Shown: piece after piece, positions 9,768-20,176 of the stretch
Layout: each line of letters starts with the position of its first letter
How positions within the stretch are numbered: the stretch's first letter is position 1
Source of the DNA: Candidatus Omnitrophota bacterium
GTDB lineage: Bacteria > Omnitrophota > Gorgyraeia > 2-01-FULL-45-10
Length of the DNA stretch: 36,567 nt
Assembly (NCBI GenBank): GCA_003142795.1
Contig: PLNN01000035.1
Coordinates: forward strand, 1-36,567
Direction of reading: 5' to 3'
Notes under the pieces: model-generated
Seen by the model: the letters and a program-made list of their open reading frames with translations, nothing else
The model's database searches: none
What the model was told of the DNA's origin: nothing
Program-made: the position numbers and the translations under genes

Positions 9768-10306
9768 TGAAGAGGCCTTTTCTTTTATTTTTTATGTCAA
9801 TTCTTTTGCTTATTCCCGGGTGCGGGTACACGACCCGCTCTTTGCTTCCTTCGGACTTGAAGACAATATACGTGGATAATTTTAAGAATGCCATCAACGT
9901 CAGCGCGGAACAGAGTAACCTCAGGATGTATAGAGGATATAGACCGGGCATGGAACGCGATCTGACGACGGCTGTGAACGACAAGTACGTTTTTGATGGG
10001 AATCTTGGCATTGCCAGGGAGCCGAACGCCGACCTCATACTTACCGGAGAATTGGTAGACTTCCGGAGAGAGGCTTTAAGATACGACGCCAATAATAACG
10101 TGGAAGAATACAGGATCATAATGATAGTGAACATCGAGCTAACGAACCACAAGACCGGAAAAGTGATGTGGACCGAAAAAGGGTTCTCCGGGGAAACGAC
10201 CTACAGGACCTCCGGGTCTCTGGCGAAATCCGATACTGCCGCTGTCAACGATGCTATCATCGATCTGGCGAGACGAATAGTGGAGAGAACCGTTGAAGCA
10301 TGGTAA
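9764..10306 (+). CDS. lptE: LptE-like LPS-assembly lipoprotein
   Basis: Lipobox LLLIPGCGYTTRSLLPSDLKTIYVDNFKN; TGELVDFRREALRYDANNNVEEYRI; translationally coupled to the upstream gene. Confidence 0.8.
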   Translation: MMKRPFLLFFMSILLLIPGCGYTTRSLLPSDLKTIYVDNFKNAINVSAEQSNLRMYRGYRPGMERDLTTAVNDKYVFDGNLGIAREPNADLILTGELVDFRREALRYDANNNVEEYRIIMIVNIELTNHKTGKVMWTEKGFSGETTYRTSGSLAKSDTAAVNDAIIDLARRIVERTVEAW

Positions 10307-11259
10307 CCCCGCGCGCGGTTTTTTTATTTACCGGGAACGATAGTTATTTAAAAGACAAGGCATTAGAGGAATTAAGCTCATCCCTCCTGGATAATTCTTC
10401 AAAAGAACTGGATTACAAAGTATTCTATGGCGGCGATTCGGACATGAGAGAGGTGCTTGATTGCGCCGGCACCATCCCGTTTTTAGCCAAGAAGAAACTC
10501 ATAGTCATAAAAAACGCTGAAAAATTCGCCAAGGAAGAAAAATCGCGCCTCATCGCATATATTAAAAATCCGATAAATTCAACCTGCCTTGTATTATTGT
10601 CCGATGATGAAGACTTTCTTTTAAAAGATGATATAGCCGAGCATGCAACCGTCCGCAGGTTCGGCGTTTTAACGGACCGCGATTTAAATTCGTGGATCAG
10701 GGATCTTGTTGCATCAACAGGTACCGGCAAAAAGATATTGCCGGATGCCGTGGAAACCCTGAAAGAACTGCAGGGCCAGGACCTTCTGTCGCTACAGCAG
10801 GAGATCGAGAAACTCATAGCCTTTGTGGGCAAGAGGGGCGAGATAAGCTCCGATGACGTTGAGGAGGTCGTAGGCAAAAGCATTGCGGCATCGGCTTTCG
10901 ATCTCACAGCCGCGATAGGTGAGAATAGGGTAGACGATGCCATGCGCGTTATTTCAGACCTTGTTTTGACAGGCAAAAGACATTACGAGATAATAGGGCT
11001 TCTCTGCTGGCATCTTAAAAGAGTGATGAGGGCCAGGATCCTCAGGGATAAAGGAGAGTCGGATACGCGCATAGCGAGCATGTTAAGAATACCCGGAAGG
11101 CACGCCGATGATTTTTTTGTTCAGCTTGCGTCCCTCGATATAGGGAAAATACGCTCCAGGATGCGCGTCCTTCTCGAGGCTGACCTGGACCTGAAACGGA
11201 CAAAATACGACCCGGCGCTTATTTTGGAATTTGCCGTAATAAGGATGTGTCTTACTTAA
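10300..11259 (+). CDS. holA: DNA polymerase III subunit delta
   Basis: FLFTGNDSYLKDKALEEL; GTIPFLAKKKLIVIKNAEKF; ASAFDLTAAIGENRVDDAMRVI; position before rpsT. Confidence 0.9.
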   Translation: MVTPRAVFLFTGNDSYLKDKALEELSSSLLDNSSKELDYKVFYGGDSDMREVLDCAGTIPFLAKKKLIVIKNAEKFAKEEKSRLIAYIKNPINSTCLVLLSDDEDFLLKDDIAEHATVRRFGVLTDRDLNSWIRDLVASTGTGKKILPDAVETLKELQGQDLLSLQQEIEKLIAFVGKRGEISSDDVEEVVGKSIAASAFDLTAAIGENRVDDAMRVISDLVLTGKRHYEIIGLLCWHLKRVMRARILRDKGESDTRIASMLRIPGRHADDFFVQLASLDIGKIRSRMRVLLEADLDLKRTKYDPALILEFAVIRMCLT

Positions 11260-11515
11260 CTTTTGAGAGCTTCTTCATAAGGCGGGAGATCGACCTGGAC
11301 GCGGCATTGGCTTTGATGACCCCTTTTGAGGCGGCTCTATCTATTTTTGACGTAAGAACTTTTAATGCGGACTTGGCATCCTCAAGCTTCTTTGACGCGA
11401 TGAGCCTTTCGAAACTCTTTTTCAGGGTCTTCAGCTCTGACTTCGTGGTAATGTTCCTGAAGTGTCTTTTTTTAGCTTTTCTAAGTTCTTTATAAGCAGT
11501 TCGTTCTCTTGGCAT
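11252..11515 (-). CDS. rpsT: 30S ribosomal protein S20
   Basis: RTAYKELRKAKKRHFRNITTKSELKTLKKSF...DRAASKGVIKANAASRSISRLMKKL; convergent with holA. Confidence 0.93.
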   Translation of the reverse strand: MPRERTAYKELRKAKKRHFRNITTKSELKTLKKSFERLIASKKLEDAKSALKVLTSKIDRAASKGVIKANAASRSISRLMKKLSKVK

Positions 11516-11541
11516 AAGATCCTTTCAATTTTGTAGACGTA

Positions 11542-11570
11542 ATTATATCATTTCACTTATTTTCGGTCAA
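11542..11570 (-). promoter_or_regulatory. Sigma70-like promoter for rpsT
   Basis: Minus strand TTGACC - 17 nt - TATAAT, with GAAAGGATCTT before the ATG. Confidence 0.7.
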
Positions 11571-11597
11571 GCGATTTAATAAACTTTCATATTCATT

Positions 11598-13130
11598 ATG
11601 AACAAAACAAAACTGATAAAATCTACGGGTACTATAAGCATTGCTACCGCACTTAGCAGGGTGCTTGGCTTTGTCAGGGATATCGTTATAGCCAATTTTT
11701 TCGGGACGGCCATATACGCCCAGGCGTTCGTAGTCGCGTTCCGCATCCCGAACCTCTTAAGGGACCTGATAGGAGAGGGGGCGACGAACGCCGCTTTCGT
11801 TCCTGTGCTTACGGACGAACTGACGAAAAATGGCAAAGACGAGTTCTTTAAACTGGCGCAGGTGATACTGAACATCCTTTTCCTGGTCCTCATCGCCCTC
11901 ACGGTCATCGGGATATTCGCCTCTCCTATCATAGTGAAGCTGATAGCGCCGGGTTTCTCAGCCAACGCGGAGAAGTTCGAGGCGACCGTTACCCTGACGC
12001 GAATATTATTCCCTTTCCTGATCATGGTCGGGCTGTGGGCATATGCCATGGGCGTCCTGAATTCGTTGGGTGTTTTTGCGGCCCCCGCCTTCGGGCCGTG
12101 TCTTGTGAATATTTCGATGATACTCTGCGCCATGTGGTTCGGGGAGAACGTCTTCGGCCTGGCGTCAGGAGTGCTGGCCGGCGGAGCGCTGCAGCTTTTT
12201 ATCCAGTTCCCTTCTCTCTACAAGCACGGATGGAAGCCAAGGCTTACAGCGGAATTTTCACATCCAAAAGCTAAAAGGATAGGCAAACTTTTGGTCCCGC
12301 GCGCACTTGGCGCATGTGTTTATCAGGTAAACGTTTTTATAAGCACAATACTTGCTTCATTATCAGGCATAGTAGGCGAGGGCGCGGTAGCGGCCATATA
12401 TTATGCTAACAGGGTCTGGCAGCTGCCTCTGGCGATATTCGGGATAGCGTTGGCGCAGGCCGCTCTTCCTGCGATGTCCAGGCACGTCGCCCTTAACGAT
12501 ATGGGAAAACTTAAAGAGACGGTCCTTTTTTCTCTGCGGGTATTATTCTTCATATTAATACCTTCAAGCATCGGCCTTATGGTCATGGGAACGCCGATCA
12601 CGAAAGTCCTTTTTGAGAGAGGAGCGTTTACGGCCTATTCGACGCAAATAACCGCGAGCGCCCTCTTCTTTTACGCTATAGGCCTTGTCGCCTGCGGCGG
12701 CATAAAAGTCCTTGTGAGCGCGTTCTATGCGATGCATGATACAATGACCCCCGTCAAGACGGCCTTCTGCGCGCTCATCATGAACATAATCCTGAACCTC
12801 GCCCTGATGTATCCCCTCAAGGTAGGAGGGCTTGCGCTGGCCACTTCCATTTCGGCCATATTCAATTTTATCGCGCTATATATTTTATTGAGAAAGCGGC
12901 TGGGAGATTTCGGCATAAAACAGACAATAGATTCTTTCTTAAAGGTCACCTTAGCCAGTTTGGTCATGGCCGGGGCGCTTGAGGCCGCATTGTTATATAT
13001 CAATCGCGTTACGCCTCTCAGCCTGCTTGGAATAATAGGGGCGGGCATCGTGATCTTTTTAGCGGTAAGCCATTTACTTAAAGTTGATGAACTTAAAGAG
13101 ATGCTGGTATGGATCAAAAGGAAAAGATAA
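11598..13130 (+). CDS. murJ: Lipid II flippase MurJ (MviN)
   Basis: STGTISIATALSRVLGFVRDIVIANFFG; AFRIPNLLRDLIGEGATNAAFVPVL; multi-TM. Confidence 0.95.
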   Translation: MNKTKLIKSTGTISIATALSRVLGFVRDIVIANFFGTAIYAQAFVVAFRIPNLLRDLIGEGATNAAFVPVLTDELTKNGKDEFFKLAQVILNILFLVLIALTVIGIFASPIIVKLIAPGFSANAEKFEATVTLTRILFPFLIMVGLWAYAMGVLNSLGVFAAPAFGPCLVNISMILCAMWFGENVFGLASGVLAGGALQLFIQFPSLYKHGWKPRLTAEFSHPKAKRIGKLLVPRALGACVYQVNVFISTILASLSGIVGEGAVAAIYYANRVWQLPLAIFGIALAQAALPAMSRHVALNDMGKLKETVLFSLRVLFFILIPSSIGLMVMGTPITKVLFERGAFTAYSTQITASALFFYAIGLVACGGIKVLVSAFYAMHDTMTPVKTAFCALIMNIILNLALMYPLKVGGLALATSISAIFNFIALYILLRKRLGDFGIKQTIDSFLKVTLASLVMAGALEAALLYINRVTPLSLLGIIGAGIVIFLAVSHLLKVDELKEMLVWIKRKR

Positions 13131-14512
13131 AAGCCCTGCCCGACTCTTCGGGTGTTTACATCATGAAGGGCGATAACAATAAAGTCCTTTACGTCGGCAA
13201 GGCCTCTAATTTAAGGAAGAGGGTCTCCAGCTACTTCCGCTCCAGGGCCGGGCATAGCGACAGGATAGCGTTGATGGTCGCTCAGGTAAAGGATATTACC
13301 TATATACCGACCTCTACGGAAGCCGAGGCGCTGATCTACGAAAACGGCCTGATAAAGCAGCTTGATCCTAAATATAATGTCGCGCTCCGTGATGACAAAA
13401 GCTATCCGATGCTGAAACTTACAATGAATGAAAGGTTCCCGCGCCTGTTCGTAACGCGGCAGAAGAAAGACGACGGAGCGGCTTACTACGGCCCGTATTC
13501 GGATGCGAGATTGTTGCGAGAGGCGCTGATAGCGCTGCGTCAGATATTTCCTTTAAGGAGCTGCGGGGCCCTTCCTAAAACGGTTTGTCTCAATTATCAT
13601 ATAAAACAGTGCCTTGGCCCGTGTGCAAGCGTGATCTCCAACGATAGATATATGGATGTGGTGTCGGAGCTGAAATTATTTTTGGAAGGTAAAAGAGCGG
13701 AACTGTTAAAACTCCTATCGGTCCGCATGGCAGAAGCCGCCAAAAAAGAAGATTTCGAAGAAGCCGGACGTATTAAATCAAGGATAGAGGCCTTAAGTTC
13801 TATCAAAGAAAAGAGCGTCAGCTATTATCCGGCAGGCGAGCTTGAAGAGTTGAGGAATTTACTGAAGATCAAAGGGCCGATAGAAGTGATCGAGGCGTTC
13901 GACGTCTCTAACATAATGGGCAAGGCCGCGGTCGGGTCGATGATATATTTTTATAAAGGCCGCCCTAAGAAGAGCGAATACAGGAAATTCAGGATAAAGA
14001 CGGTTTCAAAGATAGATGATTACGCTATGATGAGGGAACTTGTCAGGAGGCGCTATTCAAGGTCTTTGGAAGAAAAGAGAAGATTGCCGGACCTGATATT
14101 GATAGACGGAGGCAAGGGGCACCTGTCCGCAGTAGTGACCGAGCTTGAAAAACTTGGGCTAACAGACATGCCGGCGATCGGTATCGCTAAAGAGTTTGAA
14201 CATATTTATACAAAAGACAGCGATAAGCCGATAATGTTGCCGCGCGAATCGAAGGCCCTGCATCTCCTGGAAAGGGTGAGGGATGAGGCGCACAGGTTCG
14301 CCATCGGGTATCATAAAAAATTGATGTCCAAAAGAATAGAATTTTCGGAACTTGACGAGATTAGGGGCGTAGGGCCAAAGAGAAAAAAAGAACTGCTGAA
14401 GCATTTTAGCGGTATAGGCGGCGTAAAAGCTGCAAGTATAGAAATGCTTTTAAAAGTGAAGGGCATGGATGAAAGATCGGCGCGAAATATTATCGAACAT
14501 TTCAAAAAATAA
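13109..14512 (+). CDS. uvrC: Excinuclease ABC subunit C, compact form (467 aa)
   Basis: GIY-YIG DSSGVYIMKGDNNKVLYVGKASNLRKRVSSYF; UVR motif; EAFDVSNIMGKAAVGSMIYF; PDLILIDGGKGHL; C-terminal HhH. Confidence 0.93.
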   Translation: MDQKEKIKALPDSSGVYIMKGDNNKVLYVGKASNLRKRVSSYFRSRAGHSDRIALMVAQVKDITYIPTSTEAEALIYENGLIKQLDPKYNVALRDDKSYPMLKLTMNERFPRLFVTRQKKDDGAAYYGPYSDARLLREALIALRQIFPLRSCGALPKTVCLNYHIKQCLGPCASVISNDRYMDVVSELKLFLEGKRAELLKLLSVRMAEAAKKEDFEEAGRIKSRIEALSSIKEKSVSYYPAGELEELRNLLKIKGPIEVIEAFDVSNIMGKAAVGSMIYFYKGRPKKSEYRKFRIKTVSKIDDYAMMRELVRRRYSRSLEEKRRLPDLILIDGGKGHLSAVVTELEKLGLTDMPAIGIAKEFEHIYTKDSDKPIMLPRESKALHLLERVRDEAHRFAIGYHKKLMSKRIEFSELDEIRGVGPKRKKELLKHFSGIGGVKAASIEMLLKVKGMDERSARNIIEHFKK

Positions 14513-14777
14513 AAAGCTGACGGATTTTGAAAAGAAAGTTTACAAGGCAACTTTGGCTATCCCGAAAGGCGAGGTGCGGTCATATAAATGGGTGGCTGGA
14601 ACAATCGGTAACCCGAGATCATGCCGTGCTGTCGGGAACGCATTGAATAAGAATCCTTATGCTCCGGTAGTTCCGTGCCACAGGGTCATCAAGTCGGACG
14701 GCTCTGCAGGAGGTTTTGCACTAGGCTTAAAGGCGAAGTATCGTCTATTAAAGAGAGAAGGCGTTGACTTACAGTAA
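14469..14777 (+). CDS. ogt: 6-O-methylguanine-DNA methyltransferase catalytic-domain protein (MGMT/ATL family)
   Basis: IPKGEVRSYKWVA; RAVGNALNKNPYAPVVPCHRVIKSDGSAGGFALG; overlaps the uvrC 3' end by 44 nt. Confidence 0.88.
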   Translation: MKDRREILSNISKNKKLTDFEKKVYKATLAIPKGEVRSYKWVAGTIGNPRSCRAVGNALNKNPYAPVVPCHRVIKSDGSAGGFALGLKAKYRLLKREGVDLQ

Positions 14778-14793
14778 ATAAGACTGTTATAAT
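14764..14793 (+). promoter_or_regulatory. Sigma70-like promoter upstream of prfB
   Basis: TTGACT - 18 nt - TATAAT. Confidence 0.5.
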
Positions 14794-14802
14794 GATAAAA
14801 TT

Positions 14803-15898
14803 ATGATAGAAGAGCTGAAAGAACAATTAAAGATAATAGATGCAAAGCTTACTGCTTTGAGAGGTTTTCTTTGACGTCGATAACTCTATAAAAAGGATAT
14901 CTTCGCTGGAAGGCGAGATGTCAAAGGCAGATTTCTGGAAGGACGAAGAGTCGTCCAAGGCAGTCATAAAAGAGCTTAAGGCATTGAAGGCCTCCGCAGA
15001 CCCATTCATTAAAATAGAAACTGAATACAAAGATCTGAGAGATATCGTTTCGATAGCTACCGCGGAAGATGCAGATGCTCTTCGGCATTTCAAAAATGAC
15101 CTTGGGCGGTTAGGGCAAAAAGTCGACAGCCTTGAATTCAACAGCATCTTGAACGATCCGCAAGACCGCTCTAATGCGATCATGAGCGTGAATGCCGGGG
15201 CCGGCGGAACAGAGTCATGCGACTGGGCAGCGATGCTCTTGCGAATGTATTCGAGGTGGGCGGAGAGCAAGGGTTACCAGATCGTATTGATAGACCAGCT
15301 TGCCGGTGAAGAGGCGGGGACGAAGAACGTTACCATCCTGATAAAAGGTGACTTCGCTTACGGTTACCTGAAATCGGAATCCGGCGTACACCGGCTCGTG
15401 AGGATATCGCCGTTCGATTCCAATAAACGCAGGCATACTTCGTTCGCGTCCATAGATGTCATTCCGGAAGTTCCGGACGATATCCCGATAGATATTAAAG
15501 AAACCGACCTGAAGATAGACACCTATCGCGCGGGAGGAAAGGGCGGCCAGCATGTCAATAAGACGGACTCTGCGGTAAGGATCACCCATCTGCCGACAGG
15601 CATCGTGGTCCAGTGCCAGAACGAACGTTCGCAGCTGAAGAATAGATCGATGGCGATGAAGATCCTGAAGGCCAGGCTTTACGAGAGCGAGAGACAGAAG
15701 AAGGTAAAAGAGATGGAGAGCGCTTACGAGGCGAAGAAAGAGATAGCTTGGGGGAGCCAGATAAGGTCGTATGTGCTGCATCCATATTCCATGGTAAAGG
15801 ACCATAGGACTGATCATGAAACGGGAAACGCTCAAGGCGTGCTCGAAGGGAAGATAGACGAATTTATAGAAGCGTACTTAAAGTCAGGAAAGAAATAA
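14803..15898 (+). CDS. prfB: Peptide chain release factor 2 with programmed +1 frameshift
   Basis: ATG at 14803 reads 23 codons to CTT TGA C (TGA 14872-14874) preceded by SD-like TTGAGAGG; +1 frame (GAC GTC GAT...) continues to [15 protein letters not shown] and [26 protein letters not shown]. Confidence 0.95.
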
Positions 15899-15902
15899 TC
15901 AT

Positions 15903-18650
15903 ATGATAAATTTAATACTCAAAAAAATAATCGGGACACAGAATGAGCGGATGCTTAAAGGGGTCCGCCCGCTGGTCGAAGTCGTAAACGCGCTGGAGCC
16001 GGAAATATCAAAGCTGTCCGACGCGGACCTTAAAGCAAAGACGCCGGTATTTAAGCAAAAGATAGCAGCGAGGTATCAAGAGCTTAAAGGCGAATTGAAA
16101 GAGGTAGAAGACGCTTTTATGGCCTCTACATCGCCCGATGAAAAAGAGAGAATAAAGCGGAAATTACGCGATCTCAAGAATAAGATCTTCGATGATGTCC
16201 TGCCGGAGGCATTCGCCGTAGTGCGCGAAACAGCGAAACGAACATTGAAGATGAGGCACTTCGACGTCCAGATCATGGGCGGCATAGTCCTGCATCAGGG
16301 CAGGATCGCTGAGATGGCGACCGGCGAAGGCAAGACATTGGTGGCGACGCTGCCGGTATATCTTAACGCGTTGACCGGCGAAGGAGTTCATGTAGTTACT
16401 GTGAATGATTACCTTGCCAACAGGGATAGGGAATGGATGGGGCCGGTCTATGAATTCCTGGGCCTGAGCGTGGGAGCGATACAGCACGACATGGACCAGA
16501 AGGCGCGGCAGGCCGCGTACGCCTGCGATGTAACGTATGGGACGAACAATGAGTTCGGGTTCGATTACCTGCGCGACAACATGGTGGTGAGTAAAGATGA
16601 TATGGTCCAGCGCCCGCTCAATTACGCGATAGTGGACGAGGTCGATTCTATTTTAATCGATGAATCGAGGACCCCTCTGATAATTTCCGGGCCGGCGGAA
16701 GAATCGACCGATAAGTATTACATAATAAATAAGATCGTCCCGAAGTTGAAGGGCAAGATCATAACGGACAAAGACGAAATAGAGGCCAAATACAAGGGCC
16801 TGGACATAGAGAAGGGCATAGACTATATAGTCAACGAAAAGAATCACACGGCTAACCTTACCGAAGAGGGAGTGGTAAAATGCCAAGATCTTCTCGGCGT
16901 GAAAAACCTGTATGAAGATATACATTCCGAGTGGGAACAGCATATACGCCAGGCGTTACGCGCGCACGTCCTTTATAAGAATGACGTAGATTATGTCGTT
17001 AAGGACGGCGAGGTCATAATAGTCGATGAGTTTACCGGCCGTCTTATGCCCGGAAGGCGCTGGTCGGATGGGCTGCACCAGGCCGTCGAAGCAAAAGAAG
17101 GCGTCAAGATCGAGCGCGAGAACCAGACGCTTGCCACCATCACATTCCAGAATTATTTCAGGATGTACAGGAAGCTGGCCGGAATGACCGGCACTGCAGA
17201 AACCGAAGCGATAGAATTCGGCAAGATCTATGGGCTTGATGTTGTGGTGATGCCTACAAATCAACCGATGAAGCGAAGCAACCATCCGGACGTCATATAT
17301 AAAACAGAGAGAGAAAAATTCAATGCGGTGTGCGCCGAGATAGCGGGATTTTATAAAGAAGGGCGTCCCGCCCTTGTCGGCACGATCTCTATAGAGAAAT
17401 CCGAACATCTCAGTACTTTATTAAAACGCATGGGGATCCCGCATCATGTCCTGAACGCAAAATACCACGAACAGGAAGCGCAGATAATAGCAAAGGCAGG
17501 GCAAAAGTACGCTGTGACGATCGCGACCAACATGGCAGGCCGCGGAACGGATATAGTCCTTGGGGAAAGCGTGGCCCAGCTCGGCGGGCTTCATGTCCTG
17601 GGCACTGAGCGCCACGAGGCGCGGCGCATAGACAATCAGCTGCGCGGCCGTTCGGGAAGGCAGGGCGACCCCGGCTCGAGCAGATTCTACCTGTCGCTGG
17701 AAGATGACTTGATGCGCATATTCGGCTCGGAGAGGATAAAATCTGTTATGGACAAGCTCGGTATGGAGGAAGGCCAGGACATACAGCATCCTTTTATAAC
17801 ACGAGCCATTGAGACGGCCCAGAAGCGTGTAGAGGCTCACAATTTCGAGATACGGAAACATCTTCTTGAATATGACAATGTCATGAACCGCCAGCGGGAA
17901 GTTATCTACGAAGAGAGGCGAAAGGTCCTGTTCGGCGAAGACCTGAAAGAATATATCTATGAGATAGCCGAAGAGGTCGTCGATTATGCCCTTGGCTCAT
18001 ACCTGAATGAGAAGGCCAGCGCAGATCTTTGGGACTTTAAGGGGCTGAGGCAGTATTTTGATCTAAGGTTCTCTATCAAGACGTCGGATCTTAATTTAGA
18101 AGAGATGCGCCACCCTGAGATCAAGGATGCTATACTGGACCTGATGAAGAAGACATACGATGAAAAAGAAAGATCTCTGGGTAAGGAGATGGCCAGGCAT
18201 CTTGAGAGGATGGTGTTGCTGCAGGTCGTGGATTCCAAATGGAAAGACCATCTATACGCCATGGACAGTCTAAGAGAAGGCATCGGGTTGCGGGCGTACG
18301 GCCAGCGCGACCCGCTCGTAGAATACCAGCATGAAGGTTATGCCATGTTCATGGATATGATAGACCGGATAAAAGAGGATACCCTCGAGTATCTCTTCAA
18401 GATACAGGCTGTAAAAGAAGAGAAGGATGCTTCCGTATTCGATTTTTCCAGGCAGAGCCTGGTGCACGAAGAGAAGACCCAGTTCCAGGATGTTCAATTG
18501 AAGAAAGGGGCCCAGTCTGCGGCGGAGTATGAAGGCCAGCTGCCCGAACAGCATGTCGCTACATATAAACGGGAGGCGCCGAAAGTCGGCAGGAACGACC
18601 CCTGCTCATGCGGGAGCGGGAAAAAATACAAAAAGTGCTGCGGGAAATGA
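15903..18650 (+). CDS. secA: Protein translocase subunit SecA
   Basis: [54 protein letters not shown]-terminal SEC-C motif [17 protein letters not shown]. Confidence 0.98.
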   Translation: MINLILKKIIGTQNERMLKGVRPLVEVVNALEPEISKLSDADLKAKTPVFKQKIAARYQELKGELKEVEDAFMASTSPDEKERIKRKLRDLKNKIFDDVLPEAFAVVRETAKRTLKMRHFDVQIMGGIVLHQGRIAEMATGEGKTLVATLPVYLNALTGEGVHVVTVNDYLANRDREWMGPVYEFLGLSVGAIQHDMDQKARQAAYACDVTYGTNNEFGFDYLRDNMVVSKDDMVQRPLNYAIVDEVDSILIDESRTPLIISGPAEESTDKYYIINKIVPKLKGKIITDKDEIEAKYKGLDIEKGIDYIVNEKNHTANLTEEGVVKCQDLLGVKNLYEDIHSEWEQHIRQALRAHVLYKNDVDYVVKDGEVIIVDEFTGRLMPGRRWSDGLHQAVEAKEGVKIERENQTLATITFQNYFRMYRKLAGMTGTAETEAIEFGKIYGLDVVVMPTNQPMKRSNHPDVIYKTEREKFNAVCAEIAGFYKEGRPALVGTISIEKSEHLSTLLKRMGIPHHVLNAKYHEQEAQIIAKAGQKYAVTIATNMAGRGTDIVLGESVAQLGGLHVLGTERHEARRIDNQLRGRSGRQGDPGSSRFYLSLEDDLMRIFGSERIKSVMDKLGMEEGQDIQHPFITRAIETAQKRVEAHNFEIRKHLLEYDNVMNRQREVIYEERRKVLFGEDLKEYIYEIAEEVVDYALGSYLNEKASADLWDFKGLRQYFDLRFSIKTSDLNLEEMRHPEIKDAILDLMKKTYDEKERSLGKEMARHLERMVLLQVVDSKWKDHLYAMDSLREGIGLRAYGQRDPLVEYQHEGYAMFMDMIDRIKEDTLEYLFKIQAVKEEKDASVFDFSRQSLVHEEKTQFQDVQLKKGAQSAAEYEGQLPEQHVATYKREAPKVGRNDPCSCGSGKKYKKCCGK

Positions 18651-20176
18651 AAAAAGGCTATCAGTTTATACTCATTATAGCGTCCTCGATCCTGCTGATA
18701 TTATCTTTCCCGGATTTTAATTTAGAGTTTCTCGCCTGGATCGCCCTTATTCCTTTACTCTTTGCCATAGAAGGTGCTCAGCCGCGCAAAGCATTTCTTT
18801 TATCATATCTCTGCGGTTTTTTATTTTTCTTAGGCACCATTTATTGGCTGATCCACGTAACTCTCCCCGGTATGGTTGCGGTAGTGGCTTATCTCGCTTT
18901 ATATTTCGGATTTTTCGGTCTTATTATATCCCGCGCCCCGCGCCTTAAATCCTATACCCTGCTTTTCTTTATTCCCGCCGCATGGACAGCCTTGGAGCTC
19001 GTGCGCTCGCATCTTTTGGGCGGATTTGGCTGGAATCTTTTAGGTTATTCCCAAAGTTTTAATTTGCCTGTTATACAGATAGCCGATATCACCGGAGCGT
19101 ATGGTGTAAGTTTTCTGGTCTGCCTGGCTAATGCGGCTATATTTTTGACCATTAAAGATCTTAAAAATAAGGACGCTACTTTTAAGTGCCTTGCCATAGC
19201 GCTAGTCCTGATATTTATATCGGTAGGTTATGGTGTTTACAGGGTAAGGAATATCTTTACCGGAGAGCGGGTAAGGATCGCCGTCATCCAGGGGAACATC
19301 CCGCAGGCCAAGAAGTGGGATGTGAATTTCAGGGAAGCGATATTGAGTAAATACGAATCTCTGACAAGGCAGGCGGCTAATAACAAGGTGGACCTTGTGA
19401 TATGGCCCGAAACCTCTGTGCCTGGGTTTCTTGAAACTGACCGCGATCTTCTGGAACGGATGAGGGAGCTTGCCAAAAGCATAAAATCCCCGATCTTTGC
19501 CGGGGCGCCCGCAGAAGACGGGGATCAGTATTATAACAGCGCCTTATTGATCTCCGAAGACGGCCAAATATTGGGCCGGTATGACAAAATGCATTTAGTG
19601 CCTTTCGGAGAATACGTGCCGTTTAAAAAGGCCCTTTCCTTTGTAGAACGATTTGCGCCATCTCCTATAGGTGATTTTTCGAAAGGTAAATCGCCGACCG
19701 TTTTTAAATTTTTTATTGAAAGGAGCGCCAAAGGTGATAAGACAAGCTGGAAGCTGCTCAAGAAAGTCAAATTCTCGTGTCTTATATGTTTTGAGGACAC
19801 ATTCCCGGGTATCGCCAGGGGATTTGTAAAGCAAGGCGCTACGTTCCTGGTGAATATAACCAACGACGCGTGGTTCCATAAAACGAACGCGGCGTATCAG
19901 CATGCCCAGGCGTCTGTTTTCAGGGCTGTCGAGAACAGGGTCAATGTGGTCAGGGCGGCCAATACGGGCCTTTCCTGCTTTATAGACCAGAGGGGGAAGA
20001 TAACCGCGGAAGTTAAAGTCGGAAGCGATAGGCTGTTTGTCGAAGGGTTTGAGATCCACGACATAGTATTGACCAATGCGAAGACTTTATATACGGAATA
20101 CGGGGATATCTTTGCCTATATCTGCGTTTTGTTTGCCGCATTTGGCCTCGTCAGGGCCAGGAAAATATCAGGATGA
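18647..20176 (+). CDS. lnt: Apolipoprotein N-acyltransferase; likely start 18647 (ATGA overlap with secA) rather than 18608
   Basis: Multi-TM N-terminus; [67 protein letters not shown]. Confidence 0.93.
   Translation: MKKGYQFILIIASSILLILSFPDFNLEFLAWIALIPLLFAIEGAQPRKAFLLSYLCGFLFFLGTIYWLIHVTLPGMVAVVAYLALYFGFFGLIISRAPRLKSYTLLFFIPAAWTALELVRSHLLGGFGWNLLGYSQSFNLPVIQIADITGAYGVSFLVCLANAAIFLTIKDLKNKDATFKCLAIALVLIFISVGYGVYRVRNIFTGERVRIAVIQGNIPQAKKWDVNFREAILSKYESLTRQAANNKVDLVIWPETSVPGFLETDRDLLERMRELAKSIKSPIFAGAPAEDGDQYYNSALLISEDGQILGRYDKMHLVPFGEYVPFKKALSFVERFAPSPIGDFSKGKSPTVFKFFIERSAKGDKTSWKLLKKVKFSCLICFEDTFPGIARGFVKQGATFLVNITNDAWFHKTNAAYQHAQASVFRAVENRVNVVRAANTGLSCFIDQRGKITAEVKVGSDRLFVEGFEIHDIVLTNAKTLYTEYGDIFAYICVLFAAFGLVRARKISG

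Noticed and set aside
14872-14874. prfB read as a frameshift error or pseudogene
   Set aside because: CTT TGA C with an upstream SD-like sequence is the canonical RF2 autoregulatory site, so an error is unlikely.
15215-15835. 206-aa minus-strand ORF opposite prfB
   Set aside because: The plus strand is clearly RF2 with a conserved GGQ region; this is a shadow ORF.
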